In this document: positions 13,952 through 27,599 of the stretch, piece after piece
Position numbering within the stretch: position 1 is the first letter of the stretch
Layout: every line of letters begins with the position of its first letter
Assembly: GCF_003255815.1 (NCBI RefSeq)
Contig: NC_037682.1
Span: 46,356,986-46,420,985, forward strand
DNA from: Theropithecus gelada
Taxonomy: Eukaryota; Chordata; Mammalia; Primates; Cercopithecidae
Length of the DNA: 64,000 bases
Direction: 5' to 3'
Made by a program: the position numbers and the translations under genes
The notes under the pieces: generated by a model
What the model saw: the letters and a program-made list of their open reading frames with translations, nothing else
Databases searched by the model: none
What the model was told of the DNA's origin: nothing

Positions 13952-14330
13952 AAACTTTTATTTTAGGTTCAGGGGGTACATGTGAAGGTTTGTTACATAG
14001 ATAAACTCATGTTGTGGGGGTTTATTGTATAGATTATTTCAACACCAAGGTATTAAGCTCAGTATCCAATAGCTATCTTTTCTGATCCTCTCCCTCCTTC
14101 CACCCAGTGCCCTCGAGTAGACCCCAGTGTTGTTGTTCCTTTCTTTGTGTTGTGAGTTCTCATCATTTAGCTCCCATTTATAAGTGAGAACATGTGGCAT
14201 TTGGTTTTCTGTTCCTGAATTAGTTTGCTGAGGATAATAGTCTCCAGCTCCATCCATGTTCCCACAAAAGACATGATCTCATTCTTTTTTATGGTTGAAT
14301 AGTATTCCATGGTGCATATGTTCCTCATTT
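13952..14330 (-). mobile_element. L1P 3' fragment, short
   Basis: The minus-strand L1 3'UTR starts at cttttattttaggttcaggg and is cut at about 14330, after the words agtattccatggtgcatatg. It lies directly against a second L1 3' end at 14331, which suggests insertion of this short copy into the A-tail of that element. Confidence 0.85.
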
Positions 14331-15885
14331 TTTAAAACTTTTATTTTAGGTTTGGGGGTACATGTGAACATTTGGTACATCGGTAAACATGTGTTATGGG
14401 GATTTGCTGTATAAATTATTTCATCACCCAGGTATTAAGCCGGGTACCCAATAGTTATCTTTTCTGCTCCTCTCCCACCTCCCACTCCCCATTAAGTAGA
14501 CCCTGATATCTCTTGTTTCCTTCTTTATGTTCATAAGTTATCATCATTTAGCTTTCACTTGTAAGTGAAAACATGTGGTATTTGGTTATATGTTCCTGTG
14601 TTCATTTGCTAAGGATGATAGCCTCCAGCTTAATTCACGTTCCCACAAAAGATATGACCTCATTCTTTTTATGGCTGCATAGTATTCCATGGTGTATATG
14701 TACCACATTTTCTTTATTCAGTGTCATTGATGGGCACTTAGGTTGATTCTATGCCTTTGCTGTTGTGAATAGTGCTGCAGTGAACATTTACATGCATGTG
14801 TCTTTATGATACAATGCTTTATATTCCCCTGGGTATATACCCAGTAATGGGACTGCTCAGGTGAATGGTAGTTCTGCTTTTAGCTCTTTGAGGAATCACC
14901 ATACTACTTTCCACAATGATTGAACTAATTTACACTCCCACCAACAGTGTACAAGTATTTTCGTTTCTCTGCAACCTCGCTAGCATCTGTTCTTTTTTGA
15001 TTTTTTAATAGTAGCCATTCTGACTGGTGTGAGATGATATCCCATTATGGTTTTGATTTGAATTTCCTTAATGATCAGTGATATTGAGCTTTTTTCATAT
15101 GCTTGTTGGCAGCATGTATGTCTTCTTTTGAGAAGTATCTGTAAGTGTCCTTTGCCCACTTTTAATGAGGTTGTTTCTCTCTTGTAAACTTGTCTAAGTT
15201 TTTAACAGAAACTGGATATTAGACCTTTGTCAGATAATTTGCAAATATTGTCTCCCATTTTGTAGGTTGTCTGTTTACTCTGTTAATAGTTTCTTTTGCT
15301 GTGCAAAAGCTTAATTAGATTCCATTCGTAAATTGTTGCTTTTGTTGCAATTGATTTTGGTGTCTTTGTCATGAAATCTTTGCCCGTTCCTAGGTCCAGG
15401 ATAGTATTGCCTAGGCTGTCTTCCAGCGTTTTTATAGTTTTGTGTTTTACACTTAAGTCTTTAATTCATCTTGAGTTGTTTTTTGTATGTGGTATAAGAA
15501 AGGGGTCCAGCTTCAATATTTTGCATATGGCTAGTCAGTAATCCCAGCACTATTTATTGAATAGGAAGTCTTTTCTCCATCACTTGTTTTGGTCGGCTTT
15601 GTCAAAGATCAGATGGGTTGTAGATGTATGGCCTTATTTCTGGGCTGTCTATTCTGTTCCATTGGTCTATGTGCTTGTTTTTGTACCAGTATCATGCTGT
15701 TTTGGTTACTGTAACCTTGTAGTATAGTTTGAAGTCAGGTAATGTGATTCCTCCAGCTTTGTTCTTTTTGCTTAGGATTGCCTTGGCTATTCGGGCTCTT
15801 TTTTGGTTCTACATGAATTTTTAAACAGTTTTTTCTAGTTCTATGAAGAATGTCATTGGTAGTTTGATAAGAATAGCAAAAAATC
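14331..15885 (-). mobile_element. L1P 3' fragment, 1.55 kb
   Basis: It begins again with the same L1 3' terminus (cttttattttaggtttgggg) and continues through the 3'UTR into ORF2 to about 15885. The ORF2 C-terminal domain words are readable on the minus strand, but no long frame remains. Confidence 0.88.
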
Positions 15886-16115
15886 TATTCTTATAGCAAT
15901 GTTGAAATATACAATTCATTGTTATCAATTGTGGTCACAATGTAATGCAATGGATCACAAAAACTTATTCCTCCAGTTTAACTGCAACTTTGTACCCTTT
16001 GATAATCATCTTCCCTTTTCCATTTCTCTGTCCCTCTCTAGCCTCTCATTACCAACTTTCTATTCTGAGACTGATGTTTTTACATTTCACATGTAAGTGG
16101 GATCATACAGTATTT

Positions 16116-16420
16116 TTTTTTTTTTTTTTTTTTTTGAGATGGAGTCTGGCTCTGTCGCCCAGGCTGGAGTGCAGTGGTGTGATCTCCACTCACTGCAAGC
16201 TCTGCCGCCTCCCAGGTTCACGCCATTCTCCTGCCTCAGCCTCCCTAGAAGCTGGGACTACAGGTGCCCGCCACCACACCTGGCTAATTTTTTTGTATTT
16301 TTAGTAGAGACGGGGTTTCACTGTGTTCTCCAGGATGGTCTCGATCTCCTGACCTCGTGATCCACTGGCCTCGGCCTCCTAAAGTGCTAGAATTACAGGT
16401 GTGAGCCACCACGCCCGGCC
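16116..16420 (-). mobile_element. AluY-like element
   Basis: The reverse complement of a near-complete Alu has a 25-base poly-T head. It has AluY-like bases such as tgacctcgtgatcc and ggttcacgccattctcctgc. Flanks repeat cagtattt (16108-16115 and 16421-16428), an 8-bp target duplication. It interrupts the ancient minus L1. Confidence 0.94.
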
Positions 16421-17112
16421 CAGTATTTGTTTTATTGTGCCTGCCTTATTTCACTTAGGATAATATCCTCCAGTTTCATCTATGTTGTCCAAATGACAAA
16501 ACTTCTTTCTTTCTAAAGCTGTATAGTATTCCACTGTATATACTACATTTTCTTTATCTATTCCTTCATTAACAAATGCTTAGGTTGCTTTCATATATTA
16601 GCTATTGTAAATAATGCTGAAATAAACATGAGGTTGCTGATATTGCTTCAACATATTGATTTCAATTCCTTTGGATATAAACTCAGAAGTGGGATTGCTG
16701 GATCATATGGTAATTTCATTTTTAGTATTTTGAGAAACCTCCATTTCATTTTCCAAAATGGTTATACTAATTTACACTCCACCAACAGTATGCGAGGGTT
16801 CGTTTTTCTCCACATACTTGCCAACACTTGTTATGTTTCATCTTTTTTATAATAGCCATTCTAACAGATGTGAGGTGAGGTGACATCTTATTGCGGTTTT
16901 AATTTGCATTTCCCTGATGATCAGAGATGTTGAGCATTTTTAAATATATCTGTTGGCTATTTGTATGTCTTCTTTTGAGAAATGCCTGTTCAGGCCCTTT
17001 GCCCATTTTTATAGTTATACATTTTCTTGCCAACGAGATGTTTGAGTTCTTTATATATTTTGGCTAAGAAGCCCTTATCGTATGCATGGTTTGTAAATAT
17101 TTTCTTTTTTCA

Positions 17113-17330
17113 ACATACGATTAACACATAATAATCGTACACATTTATGGGATACAACATCATGTTTCAATACTTATACAAATTGTGTAATGATCAAATC
17201 AGGATAATTGACATATCCATCACCTTAAACACATTTGTGATGAAAACATTCAAAAATGTATCTTCTAGTTATTTTAAAATATACAATACATTATTGTTTA
17301 CTCTAGTTATCCTACTCTGCAATAGAGAGA
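17113..17330 (-). mobile_element. Small L1 3'-end insertion
   Basis: A 5'-truncated L1 3'UTR fragment (tacacatttatgggatac, gtgtaatgatcaaatcagg, catatccatcacctt) interrupts the host L1. The words ggtttgtaaatatttt at 17090 and ggtttgcatatatttg at 17332 flank it and look like a diverged target-site duplication. Confidence 0.75.
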
Positions 17331-17969
17331 GGTTTGCATATATTTGCTTCCATTTCATGGGTTGTCTTTTCACTCTGTTGTTTCCTTTGTTATGCAATAG
17401 CTTTTGGTATGATGTAATCTCATTTGTATATTTTTGCTTTTGTTGTCTGTGTTTTTTGGGTCATATCCAATAAATTATTGTCCAGACCAATGTCACAAAA
17501 CTTTCTCCTATGTTTTCTTCCAGTAGTTTTACAGTGTCAGGTCTTATATTTAAGTCTTTAATCTATTTTAATTTTTGTATGTGGTGAGAGATAAGTGTCT
17601 AATTTTATCTTCTGCATGTGGATATCCAGTATTCCCAAACAATTTATTGAAAAGACTATTTTTCCCCATTATGTATTCTTCATACTTTTATTGAAAATCA
17701 ATTGACTGTGAATACTTGGGTTTATTTCTGGGATTTCTATCCTGTTTCATTGGTTGATGTGTCTATTTTTATGCCAGTACCATGCTGTTTTTATTACAAT
17801 AGCTTTATAATATATTTTGAAGTCAGAGGGTCTGATACCTTCAGCTTTGTTCTTTTTCTCAAGATTTATTGGGCTATTTGGGGCTTTTGTGGTTTCATAA
17901 GAATTTTAAGGTTACTTTTTCTGTTTATGTAACAAATAACATTGGAATTTTGATAGAGATTGCATTGAA

Positions 17970-17998
17970 TTTGTAGATCACTTTGGGTGATCTACAAA
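17970..17998. repeat. Perfect 12-bp inverted repeat, 5-base loop
   Basis: Arms tttgtagatcac (17970-17981) and gtgatctacaaa (17987-17998) are exact reverse complements around tttgg. L1 copies of this family have an unrelated gtagtatgg-type sequence in the right arm position, so the right arm looks copied from the left arm by a template switch. Confidence 0.85.
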
Positions 17999-20807
17999 CA
18001 CGGACATTTTAACAATATTAATTCTTCTAATCCATGAACATGAGATATCATTCCATTTATGTATTTTCAGTTTCTTTCATCAGTGTTTCAGAGTTTTCCA
18101 TGTACAAAATTTTACCTCCTTGGTTAAATTTATTTCTAATTTTTTAAATATTGATGCTATTGTAAATGGAAACTGTTTTCTTATTTTTCAGATACTTCAT
18201 TATTAGTGCATAGCATTGCTACTCATTTTTGTATGTTGATTTTGTAACCTGAAACTTTGATCTTGAATCAGTTCTAGCCAGTTTTGGGGGAATCCTTAGG
18301 GTTTTCTACATTTCATTAGCAAACAGACATTTTCACTTTTTCCTTTCCTATTTAGATACCTTTTATTTCTTTTTCTTGCCTAACTGCTCTGGCTAGGACT
18401 TCCAGTACTATATGGAATAGAAGTGGCAAGAAAGAAATCATTGTCTTGTTCCTGTTCTTAGAGGACAAGCTTTCATTTTTTTACCATTGAGTTTGATGTT
18501 AGCTGTGAGCTTGTCATGTATGTACTTTATCGTGTTGAGGTGCATTCCTTCTATACCTATCTGACTGGGAATTTTAATCATGAACAGATATTGAATTTCA
18601 TAAAAAACCTTTTCTGCATCTATTCAGGTAATTGTGAGGTTTTGGCCTTCATTTTGTTAATATGGTATCACATTTATAAATTTGCATATGTTGAAGCATC
18701 CTTGCATCCTAGGGAGAAATCTCACGTGATCATGGTGAATGATCTCTTTAATATGTTGCTGAGTTTGCTTTGCTAGTATTTTACAGAGAATTTTTCAATC
18801 TATGTCCATCAGAAATATTGGCTTGTAGTTTTGTTTTCCTGTGCTGTCCTTGTCTGGCTATTATATCCGAGTAATGCAGGCCTTGTAAAATGAGTTTGGA
18901 AGTATTTTCTCATCTTTAATTTTTTGGAAGAGTTTAAGAAAGATTAGTGTTAGTTCTTCAAATAGTGGGTAGAATTTAGTAGTGAAGTCTTTGGGTTTTG
19001 TTGAGAGATTTAGGTGATTACTGATTCAATTTTCTTATCCATTATTGGTTTGTTCAGATTTTTCTGTCTTCATGATTCAGTCTTGGTAGATGTATGTTTC
19101 TAGAAATACACCCATTTATTTTAGGTTATTCAATGTGTTGATGTATCATTGTTTATGGTCATCTCTGATCTTTTATATTTTTGTGGTATCTGTTGTAATG
19201 TCTACTCTTTTGTGATTTATTTTGATTATTCTTTCCTTTTTTCTTTTAGTCTTGGTAACGATATAACAATTTTGCTTATCTTTTCAAAAAACTTTAGTTT
19301 TTTATATTTTCTATTGTTTTGTAGTCTATTTATTTCTGCACTGATCTTTGTTATATGATTCCTTTTGCTAAGTTGGAGTTTACTTTCTTCCTTTTTTAGT
19401 TATTTGAGGTATAACATTAGCTTGTTCATTTGAGGTCATTCTTCTTTTTTGATAGGTATTTATTTCTATAAAATTTTCTCTCAAGAGTACTTCTGCTGCA
19501 TCCCATAAGTTTTGGAATATTGTGTTTTCATTTTCATTTGCCTCAAGATATTTTAAATTTTCCTTTTTTCTTTTGATTCATTGACCGTTCAGAAGCCCAT
19601 TAATTTCCACATATTTATGAATTTTCCAAGGTACTTCCTGTTACAGATTTCTAGTTTCATGCCATTGTAATTGGAAAAGATATTTGACATGATTTCAATC
19701 TTCTTTAATTTACTAAGATTTTCTTTGCAGCTTAACATACATCATTTATCCTGGGAGAATATTCCTGGTATGCTCCAGAGGAAAGTATATTCTGCTGCTA
19801 TTGGATGAAATGTTCTGTAAATTACTGTTAGGTCCATTTGGCCTAAAGTGTAGTTCAAGTCTGCTGTTTCCTTAATGATTTTCTGTCTGTTTGATCTGTC
19901 CAGTGTTGAAAGTACGGTATTGCAGTTTTCTATTATTATATTACAGTCTATGTTTCCAATAAGATCTTTTACTTTGCTTTATATATTTAGGTGAGCTGAT
20001 GTTGAATATACATTATCTACAACTGTTATATCCTCTTGATGGATTGACCACTTGAGCATTATTAAACAAACTTGTTTTTAAGTAAAAACAACTTTTTGAC
20101 TTAAAGTATATTTTGTTTGATGTAAGTATAGCAACACCCTGCTCTCTTTTGGTTTCCATTTGCATGGAATATTTTTTTCATCCCTTATTTTCAGTATATG
20201 TATGTCCTTAAAGGTAAAGTGAGTCTCTCATGGGTAGCATATGGTTTGATCTTTAAAAAAAAAAATCCATTCAGCCATTCTAGCCATTTTGATTGAATAA
20301 TTTAATCCATTTACATTCAAAGTAACTATTCATAAGGACTTATTGCTTCCATTTTGTTAATTTTTTAATTTATAAATTCTTTGTTTCTCTTTTTCTTTCT
20401 TGCTGTCTTCCTTTGTAGTCTGATGATTTTCTGTAGTTGTATACTTTGAATTCTTTCTTTATGTCTTTTTTTGTATCTAGTAAAGATTTTTGCTTTACTG
20501 GTTACCATGAGACTTACATAAAACATCTTAACTAATAAGGGGTTATTTTATTTTAACCTGATAACTACTTAACTTTGATCATTTGCACAATGTCTACACT
20601 TTTACTCCTACCACACAATTTATGTTTTTGATATCAAGTATCTGTTGTTTCTTGACTTTAATAATGGCTGTTCTGACTGGTGTGAGATGGTATCTCACTG
20701 TGGTTTTGATTTGCATTTCCCTAATGATCAGTGATGTTGAACTTTTTTTCACGTTTGTTGGATGTATGAATGTATTCTTTTGACAAGTGTCTGTTCATGT
20801 CCTTTGC

Positions 20808-22416
20808 CTACTTTTTAATGGGGTTGTTGGGTTTTTTTCTTGCAAATTTGAGCCCCTTGTAGATTCTGGATATTAGACCTTTGTTGGATGGATAGACTGC
20901 AAAGTTTTTCTCTGACTCTGTAGGTTTGCATATCACTCTGATGATAGTTTCTTTGCTGTGCAAAAGCTCGTTAATTAGATCCCATTTGTCAATTTTTACT
21001 TTTGTTGCAATTGCTTTTAGTGATTTTATCATCTTTATCCATGCCAAAGTCCTGAATGGTATTGCCTAGATTTTCTTCTAGGGTTTTTATACTTCTGGGT
21101 TTTACATTTAAGTCTTAATCCATCTTTAGTTAATTTTTGTATAAGGTGGGAGGAAGGGTCTCAGTTTCAATTTTCTACAAATGGATGGCAAGTTCTCCCA
21201 GCACTATTTATTAGATAGGGAATCTTTTCCTCATTGCTTGTTTTTGTCAGGTTTGTTGAAGATCAGATGGTTGTGGATGTGCGATCTTATTTCTGAGTTC
21301 TCTGTTTTGTTCTATTGGCCTATGTGTCTGTTTTTGTACCAATACCATGCAGTTTTGGTTATTGTAGCCTTATAGAATAAAGTCAGTAGCGTGATGCCTC
21401 CAGCTTTGTTCTTTTTTCTTAGGATTGTCTTAGCTTTACAAGCTCTTTTTTGGCTCCATATGAATTTTAATATAGTTTTTTCTAATTATGTGAAGAATGT
21501 CAATGGTAGTTTGATGGGAATAGCATTGAATCTATAAATTACTTTGAGCAGTATGGCCATTTTCAAAATATTAATTCTTCCTATAAATGAACATATAATA
21601 CTTTTCCATTTGTTTATGTGCTCTCTGGTTTCCTTGAGCTGTGGTTTGTAGTTCTCTTTAAAGAGGTCCTTCACTTCTCTTGTTAGCTGTATTCTGAGGT
21701 ATTTTATTCTCTCTGTAACAATTATGAATGGGAGTTCATTCATGATTTGGCTCTCTGCTTGCATGTTGTTGCTGTATACAAATGCTTGTGACTTCTGCAC
21801 ATTGATTTTGTATTCTGAGACTTTGCTAAAGTTGCTAATTGGCTTAAGGAGCTTTGGGGCTGAGACAATGGGGTTTTCTAGATATAGGATCATGTTATCT
21901 GCAAACAAAGACAATTTGACTTCATCCTTTCCTGTTTAAATACCTTTTATTTCTTTCTCTTGCCCTATTGCTCTGGCCAGAACTTCCAAAACTATGTTGA
22001 ATCAGAGTGGTGACAGAAGGCATCCTTGTCTTGTGCTGGTTTTCAAGGGGAATGCTTCTAGCTTTTGTTCATTCAGTATAATATTGGTTTTGGTTTTGTC
22101 ATAAATGGCTCTTATTATTTTGAGGTATGTTCCTTCAATACCTCGTTTATTGAGAGTTTTTAACATGAAGAGGTGTTGAATTTTATCAAAGGCCTTTTCT
22201 TTGTCTATTGAGATAGTCATGTGGTTTTTGTCTTTAGATCTGTTTACGTGATGGATTACGCTTATTGATTTGCATATGTTGAACCAGCCTTGCATTCCAG
22301 GAATGAAGGCAACTTGATTGTGGTGGATAAGCTTTTTGATGTGCTGCTGGATTTGGTTTGCCAGTATTTTATTGAGAATTTTTGCATTGATGTTCATCAG
22401 GGATATTGGCCTGAAG

Positions 22417-22448
<32 letters not shown>

Positions 22449-23800
22449 GTATCTCCACCAGTTTTGGTAGAAGGATAATGCTGGCCTCATAGAATGTGTT
22501 AGGGAGGAGTCTCTCCTTTTCAGTTGTTTGGAATAATTTCAGAAGAAATGGAATCAGCCCCTGTTTGTATTTCTGACAGAATTCAGCTGTAAATCTATCT
22601 GGTTATTGGCTTTTTTTGGTTGGTAGGCCATTTATTACTGCTTCAATTTTGGAACTTGTTATTGCTCTATTCAGGGATTCAACTTCTTCTGGGTTCACTC
22701 TTGGGAGGGTATATGTGTCCAGGAATTTATCCATTTCTTCTAGATTTTCTCCTTTATTTACATAGAGCTGTTTATAGAATTCTGTAATAGTTGTTTGCAT
22801 ATTTTGGGGGTAAGTGGTGATATCTCCTTTACCATTTTTATGGTATGTATTTGATTCTTCTTTCTTTTCTTCATTAGTGTAGCTAGTGGTCTATTTTATT
22901 AATATTTTCCAAAAAACAGCTCCTGGATTGATTTTTTTGAAGGATTTTTTAAGTCTCTATCTCCCTCAGTTCCACTCTGATCTTGGTTATTTATATTTCT
23001 TGTCTTCTGCTAGCCTTGGGGTTTGTTTGCTTTTGGTTCTCTAGTTCTTTCAGTTGTAACACTAGGGTGTCAATTTGAGATCTTTCTAGCTTTTTGATGT
23101 GGGCATTTAGTGCTATAAACTTCCCTGTCAAGACTGCTTTAGCTGTATCCCAGAGATTCTGGTATGTTATCTCTTTGTTTTCACTGATTTCAAAGAACTT
23201 TTTGATTTCTGCCTTAATTTCATTATTTACCCAGTAGTCATTCAAAAGCAGATTGTTCAATTTCCATGTAGTTGTGTGGTTTTGAGTTATTTTCTTACTC
23301 TTGAGTTCTAATTTGATTGCGCTGTGGTCTGAGAGACTGTTATGATTTTAGTTCTTTTGCATTTGCTGAAGTGTGATTTACTTTCAATTACGTGATCAAT
23401 TTAAGAGTAAGTGACATGTGGCACTGAGAAGAATGTATATTCTGTTGCTTTGGGGTGGAAAGATCTATAGGTATCTATCAGGTCTACTTGATCCAGAGCT
23501 GAATTCAAGTCCTGAATATCTTTGTTAATTTTCTGTCTTGATGATGTCTAATATTGATACTGGGGTGTTAAGATCTCCCACTATTGATGTGTGAGAGTCT
23601 CTCTTTGTAGGTCTCTAACAAGCTGTTTTATGAATCTGGGTGTGGGTATTAGGTGCATATATATTTAGGATAGTTAGCTATTCTTGTTGAATTGATCCCT
23701 TTATCAATAGGTAATGCCCTTCTTTGTCTTGTTTGATTTTTGTTGGTTTAAAGTCTATTTTATCAGAAACTAGGATTGCATCTCCTGCTTTTTTCTGCTT
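20808..23800 (-). pseudogene. L1 ORF2 remnant
   Basis: Minus-strand fragments at 22991-23260, 22603-22800, 22002-22490, 21486-21914 and 20808-21047 follow the order endonuclease end, spacer, reverse transcriptase, C-terminal domain. The catalytic FADD box of the reverse transcriptase reads FADN (in 21486-21914), which alone would abolish catalysis. Frameshifts and stops separate all fragments. A pyrimidine microsatellite at 22418-22449 is the expanded coding A-run on the other strand. Confidence 0.88.
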
Positions 23801-24169
23801 CCCATTTGCTAGGTAAATTTTCTTCTATACTTTTATTTTGAGTCTATGTGTGTCTTTGCATGTGAGATGGGTCTCTTGAATACAGCACACTGATGGATTT
23901 TTACTTTACCCAGCTTGTTACTCCATGTCTTTTAATTGGGGCATTTAGCCCATTTACATTTAAGGTCAATATTGTTATGTGTGAATTTGATCCCGACATT
24001 ATGATGCTAGTTGGTTATTTTGCAGATTTGTTTACGTATTTGCTTCATAGTGTCAGTGGTCTGTGTATTCAGTGTATTTTTTGCGGTGGCTGGTAACGGT
24101 TTTTCCTTTGCATATTTAGTGCTTCCTTCAGGGACTCTTACAAGGCAGGCCTGATGATGCTGAATTCCC

Positions 24170-25084
24170 TCAGCATTTGCTTATCTAAAAAAATTTTGTT
24201 TCCTTCACTTATGAAGCTTAGTTTGGCCAGATATGAAATTCTGGGTTGGAAATTCTTTTCTTTAAGAATGTTGAAAATTGGCCCCAATCTCTTCTGGCTT
24301 GCAGAGTTCCTGCTTGAAGGTCTGGTGTTAGTCCGATGGGCTCCCTTTGTAGGTGACCTGACCCTTCTCTTTGGCTGCCCTTAACATTTTTTTCTTTCAT
24401 TTTGGCCTTGGATATCTGATGATTATGTGTCTTGGGGTTGATCTTCCCATAGTGTATTTTACTGGGGTTCTCTGGATTTCCTGATTTTGACTATTGGTCT
24501 GTCTTGCTAGGTTAAGGAAGTTCTCCTGGATGATATCCTGAAATACGTTTTCCAACTTGGTTCCATTCTCCCCATCTCTTTCAGGTACCCCTATCAGTCA
24601 TAGGTTTGGTCTTTTAACATAATCCCATAGTTCTTGGAGGTTTTGTTCATTCCTTTTCATTCTTTTTTCTCTAATCTTGTCTGCCTGCCTTATTTAAGCA
24701 AGACAGTCTTCAAGCTCTGATATCCTTTCTTCCACTTTGTCTATTTGACTATTGACACTTGTGTTTGCATTATGAAGTTCTTGTGCTTTTCAGCTCCATC
24801 AGGTCATTTATGTTCCTCTCTAAACTGATTATTCTGGTTAACAGCTCCTATAATGTTTTATTATGGTTCTTAGCTTCTTTGCAGTGGGTTAGAACATAAT
24901 CCTTTAGCTTGGTGAAGTTTGTTATTACCCATCTTCCAAAACCTACTTCTGTCAATTCATCCATCTCAGCCTCAGCCCAGTTCTGTGCCCTTGCTGGAGA
25001 CATGTTGTGATCTTTTGCAGGAGAAGAGGCACTCTGGCTTTTTGAGTTTTTAGCATTTTTGCATTTATTCTTTCTCATCTTCAT
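24170..25084 (-). pseudogene. L1 ORF1 remnant
   Basis: The minus-strand frame 24848-25084 is the N-terminal part of ORF1p (basic start, then SQSASSPAKD and the DELTEVGF motif), and 24218-24400 is part of the C-terminal RNA-binding region (AGTLQARRDWG motif). The coiled-coil part between them is broken by stops. Confidence 0.85.
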
Positions 25085-27599
25085 GGGTTATTTACCTTTA
25101 ATCTTTGAGGCTGCTGACTTTTGGATGGGTTTTTGTGGTTTATTTTTCATGATGTTGTTGCATTCAGTTTGTTTTTCTTTTAGCAGTCAGGCCTCTCTTC
25201 TTGTAGGGTTGCTGTGGTTTGCTTGGGGTCTACTCCAGCCCCTAGTCACCTGAGTCCCTCCTGCCCTGGGGATATTGCCAGTGGAGGCTGCAGGCCAGCA
25301 AGTATGGCAGCCTGTTCCTTCCTCTGGGAGCTCTGTCCCAGAGGGGCACTGGCCTGATGCAGGCAGGAAGGCTCTTGTATAAGGTGTCTGAGACTCCTGT
25401 TGGGAGGTCTCACTCAGTCTGAAGGAGGAGGTTCAGAGACCCACTTAAATAAACAGTCTATCTGCCCCTTGGCAGGGCAGGCACGCTGCGCTGTGGGGAA
25501 ATCTCCCTCACCTGGGCTTCCCTGGCTCTTCAGAGCCAGCAGGCAGAAAAGACAAAGATCGCTTATCCAGAATACGCAGCTGCTCCTCCTCCTCTTAGGG
25601 GCTCTTCTTAGGGGTATCAGTGTTCTATCCATAAACCCCTGACTGGGGATGCTGAGATTCCCACAGGGAATCCCCTCCCAGTGAGAAGGAGTGAATCCAG
25701 GTCCCTCCCTATCTCACAGGCAAAAGAAAGTGGCTGACTGGAGCTGCAATGATGGCGGCCACCCTTCCCTTCGGTACCTCAGTCTTCTTAGGCAGTTTCT
25801 AGCTGGGTGCACTGGCCGGCAGTGATGCCAAACCAGTGGGTTTTAGCTTGTGGACCTCCGTGGGAGTGAGGCCATTTGACTCCCTGGCTTCAACCCCCTC
25901 CCCAAGAGAGTGAACAGATCTCCTGCCTCACGGGAATTCCCAGAGCCAGAGTATGCAAATACTCCAGTGTCTCAGTATCCGCTCAAAGCGCCGCCCACCC
26001 AATTAGCCACCATGATTCTTCACAGCTTTATGCTTGGGACCCAAGGCTCTGGTAGCGGGGGCTCAGGAGGGGACCTACTAATCTGCAGGTTGCCAGGATC
26101 CATGGGAAAAGCCTGGTTTTCATGGGAAAAGCCTGGTTTTCCTGGTTTTCAGTCCCTCACTATCTCCCTTGGCTGAGGGAATGAGTTCCCTTTGCCACCT
26201 GCAGCTCCTGGGTAGGATCTTGCTCCACCCTGTTTTTGCTGGCCCTCCGTGGGTTACACCAACCATCTAGTCAGTCCCAATAAGAGAACATTGGTACCTC
26301 AATTGAAGATGCAGCGTTTACTCCCGGTTTTTGTCCTTCTTGGTGGGAGAAGCAGAGAGGAGCTGCCTCGATTCAGCTATCTCAGTTCCACCCAACATTT
26401 CTTATAAGGTAGTTCTCATGGTGATAAATTCCCTCAGCTTTTGTTTGCCTCAGGAAGTTTTTACCTCCTCTTCATTTTCTAATGACAGAATTGCTGAGTG
26501 TAGTATTTTTTATTGACAGGGGTATTTTTTTTCTTTAAGTTTTTTAAATATATCATCCTACTTCCTTCTGACCTGCAAAGTTTCTGCTCAAAAATCCACT
26601 GATAGTCTCACATGTTCCCTTGTACATAACAAGTGACTTTTTCATTTTTTTCCTTTCTGCCCCTTATATTGGATGATTTATAAGTACCAGCCTTCAAGTT
26701 TGTTAATCTTTTCTTCTGCTTGATCTAGTCTGTTATTGAATCCTTGTGTTGAAGTTTCGAATTTGGTTATTGTATTGTTTAGCTTGATTTCTGTTTGGCA
26801 CCTTTTAGGTTTTCTTATTGTTGAAATTTTCTGTTTGTTCATGCATTGCTCTCCTTACCTCAGTAAACATCTTTATGATTGCTCTTTGGAATTCCCTACC
26901 GGGTAAAGAATATATCTCTATTTCATTGGGGTTGGCTTTTGGAGATTCAGCTTGTTCTTTTATTTGGAACCTATTTTCATGTTTCTTCATTTTCCTTTAC
27001 TTTTTATGTTGGTGTCTGCACATTAGGTAAGACAATAACCTTCTTTAGACTTGTTAAACTGGTCTCATGTAGATGCTCCCCTCAGTCTTGTTAAACTGGT
27101 CTCACGTGTATGTTCCTCCCCAGTAAGCTCTGCCAGAGATTCTAAGTGCCTCTAAACTGTTTGGGATTGTCTAACACACTCTTCGTTCTTAGTGGCCCCA
27201 AGAGACTGCAGAGTGCCAATGGTTCTATTGCCTTGAGATAGGTGGGTTAAAATCCAGTCCCTCAGGATGCAGCTGGAGAAGCTGGAGTGTTAGATGTGTG
27301 TTCCAGTTCCTTCTTTCCTGTGGAGAAGCTGAGTGCCAGAGTTTACCTTCCACTTGTTCTGCTGTACACCAAAAAGAGAATCTGTGGCAGATGCGAAAAC
27401 TCTTGTTCAAAATGCTCACTTTGAACATGGGGAGACAGATGCTGAATGTTTGTAGTTTAGAAAATACCTTTTTGTTCTCTGTGGTCTAGGAGACTGAGTG
27501 TGAGCCTCATCAACTCCCAGGGCTAGGTGATTTAGGATCCAGTCCCTCGGTTAGGAGCTATAAAACTTGGGGCACTGAATGCACACAGAAAATACTACC

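Larger units (their letters stand above)
20655..26393 (-). mobile_element. L1PB/older L1PA-like element with intact 5' end, 3' end missing
   Basis: The minus-strand element reads from a complete 5' end at 26393 (ggtggaactgagatagctga, the usual L1P 5' start with changes) through a 5'UTR (25085-26393), an ORF1 remnant, ORF2 remnants and part of the 3'UTR. It stops at about 20655 without a poly-A tail, so roughly the last half kilobase is missing. It lies inside the ancient minus L1. A 20-bp perfect tandem duplication sits in its 5'UTR at 26101-26140. Confidence 0.88.
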
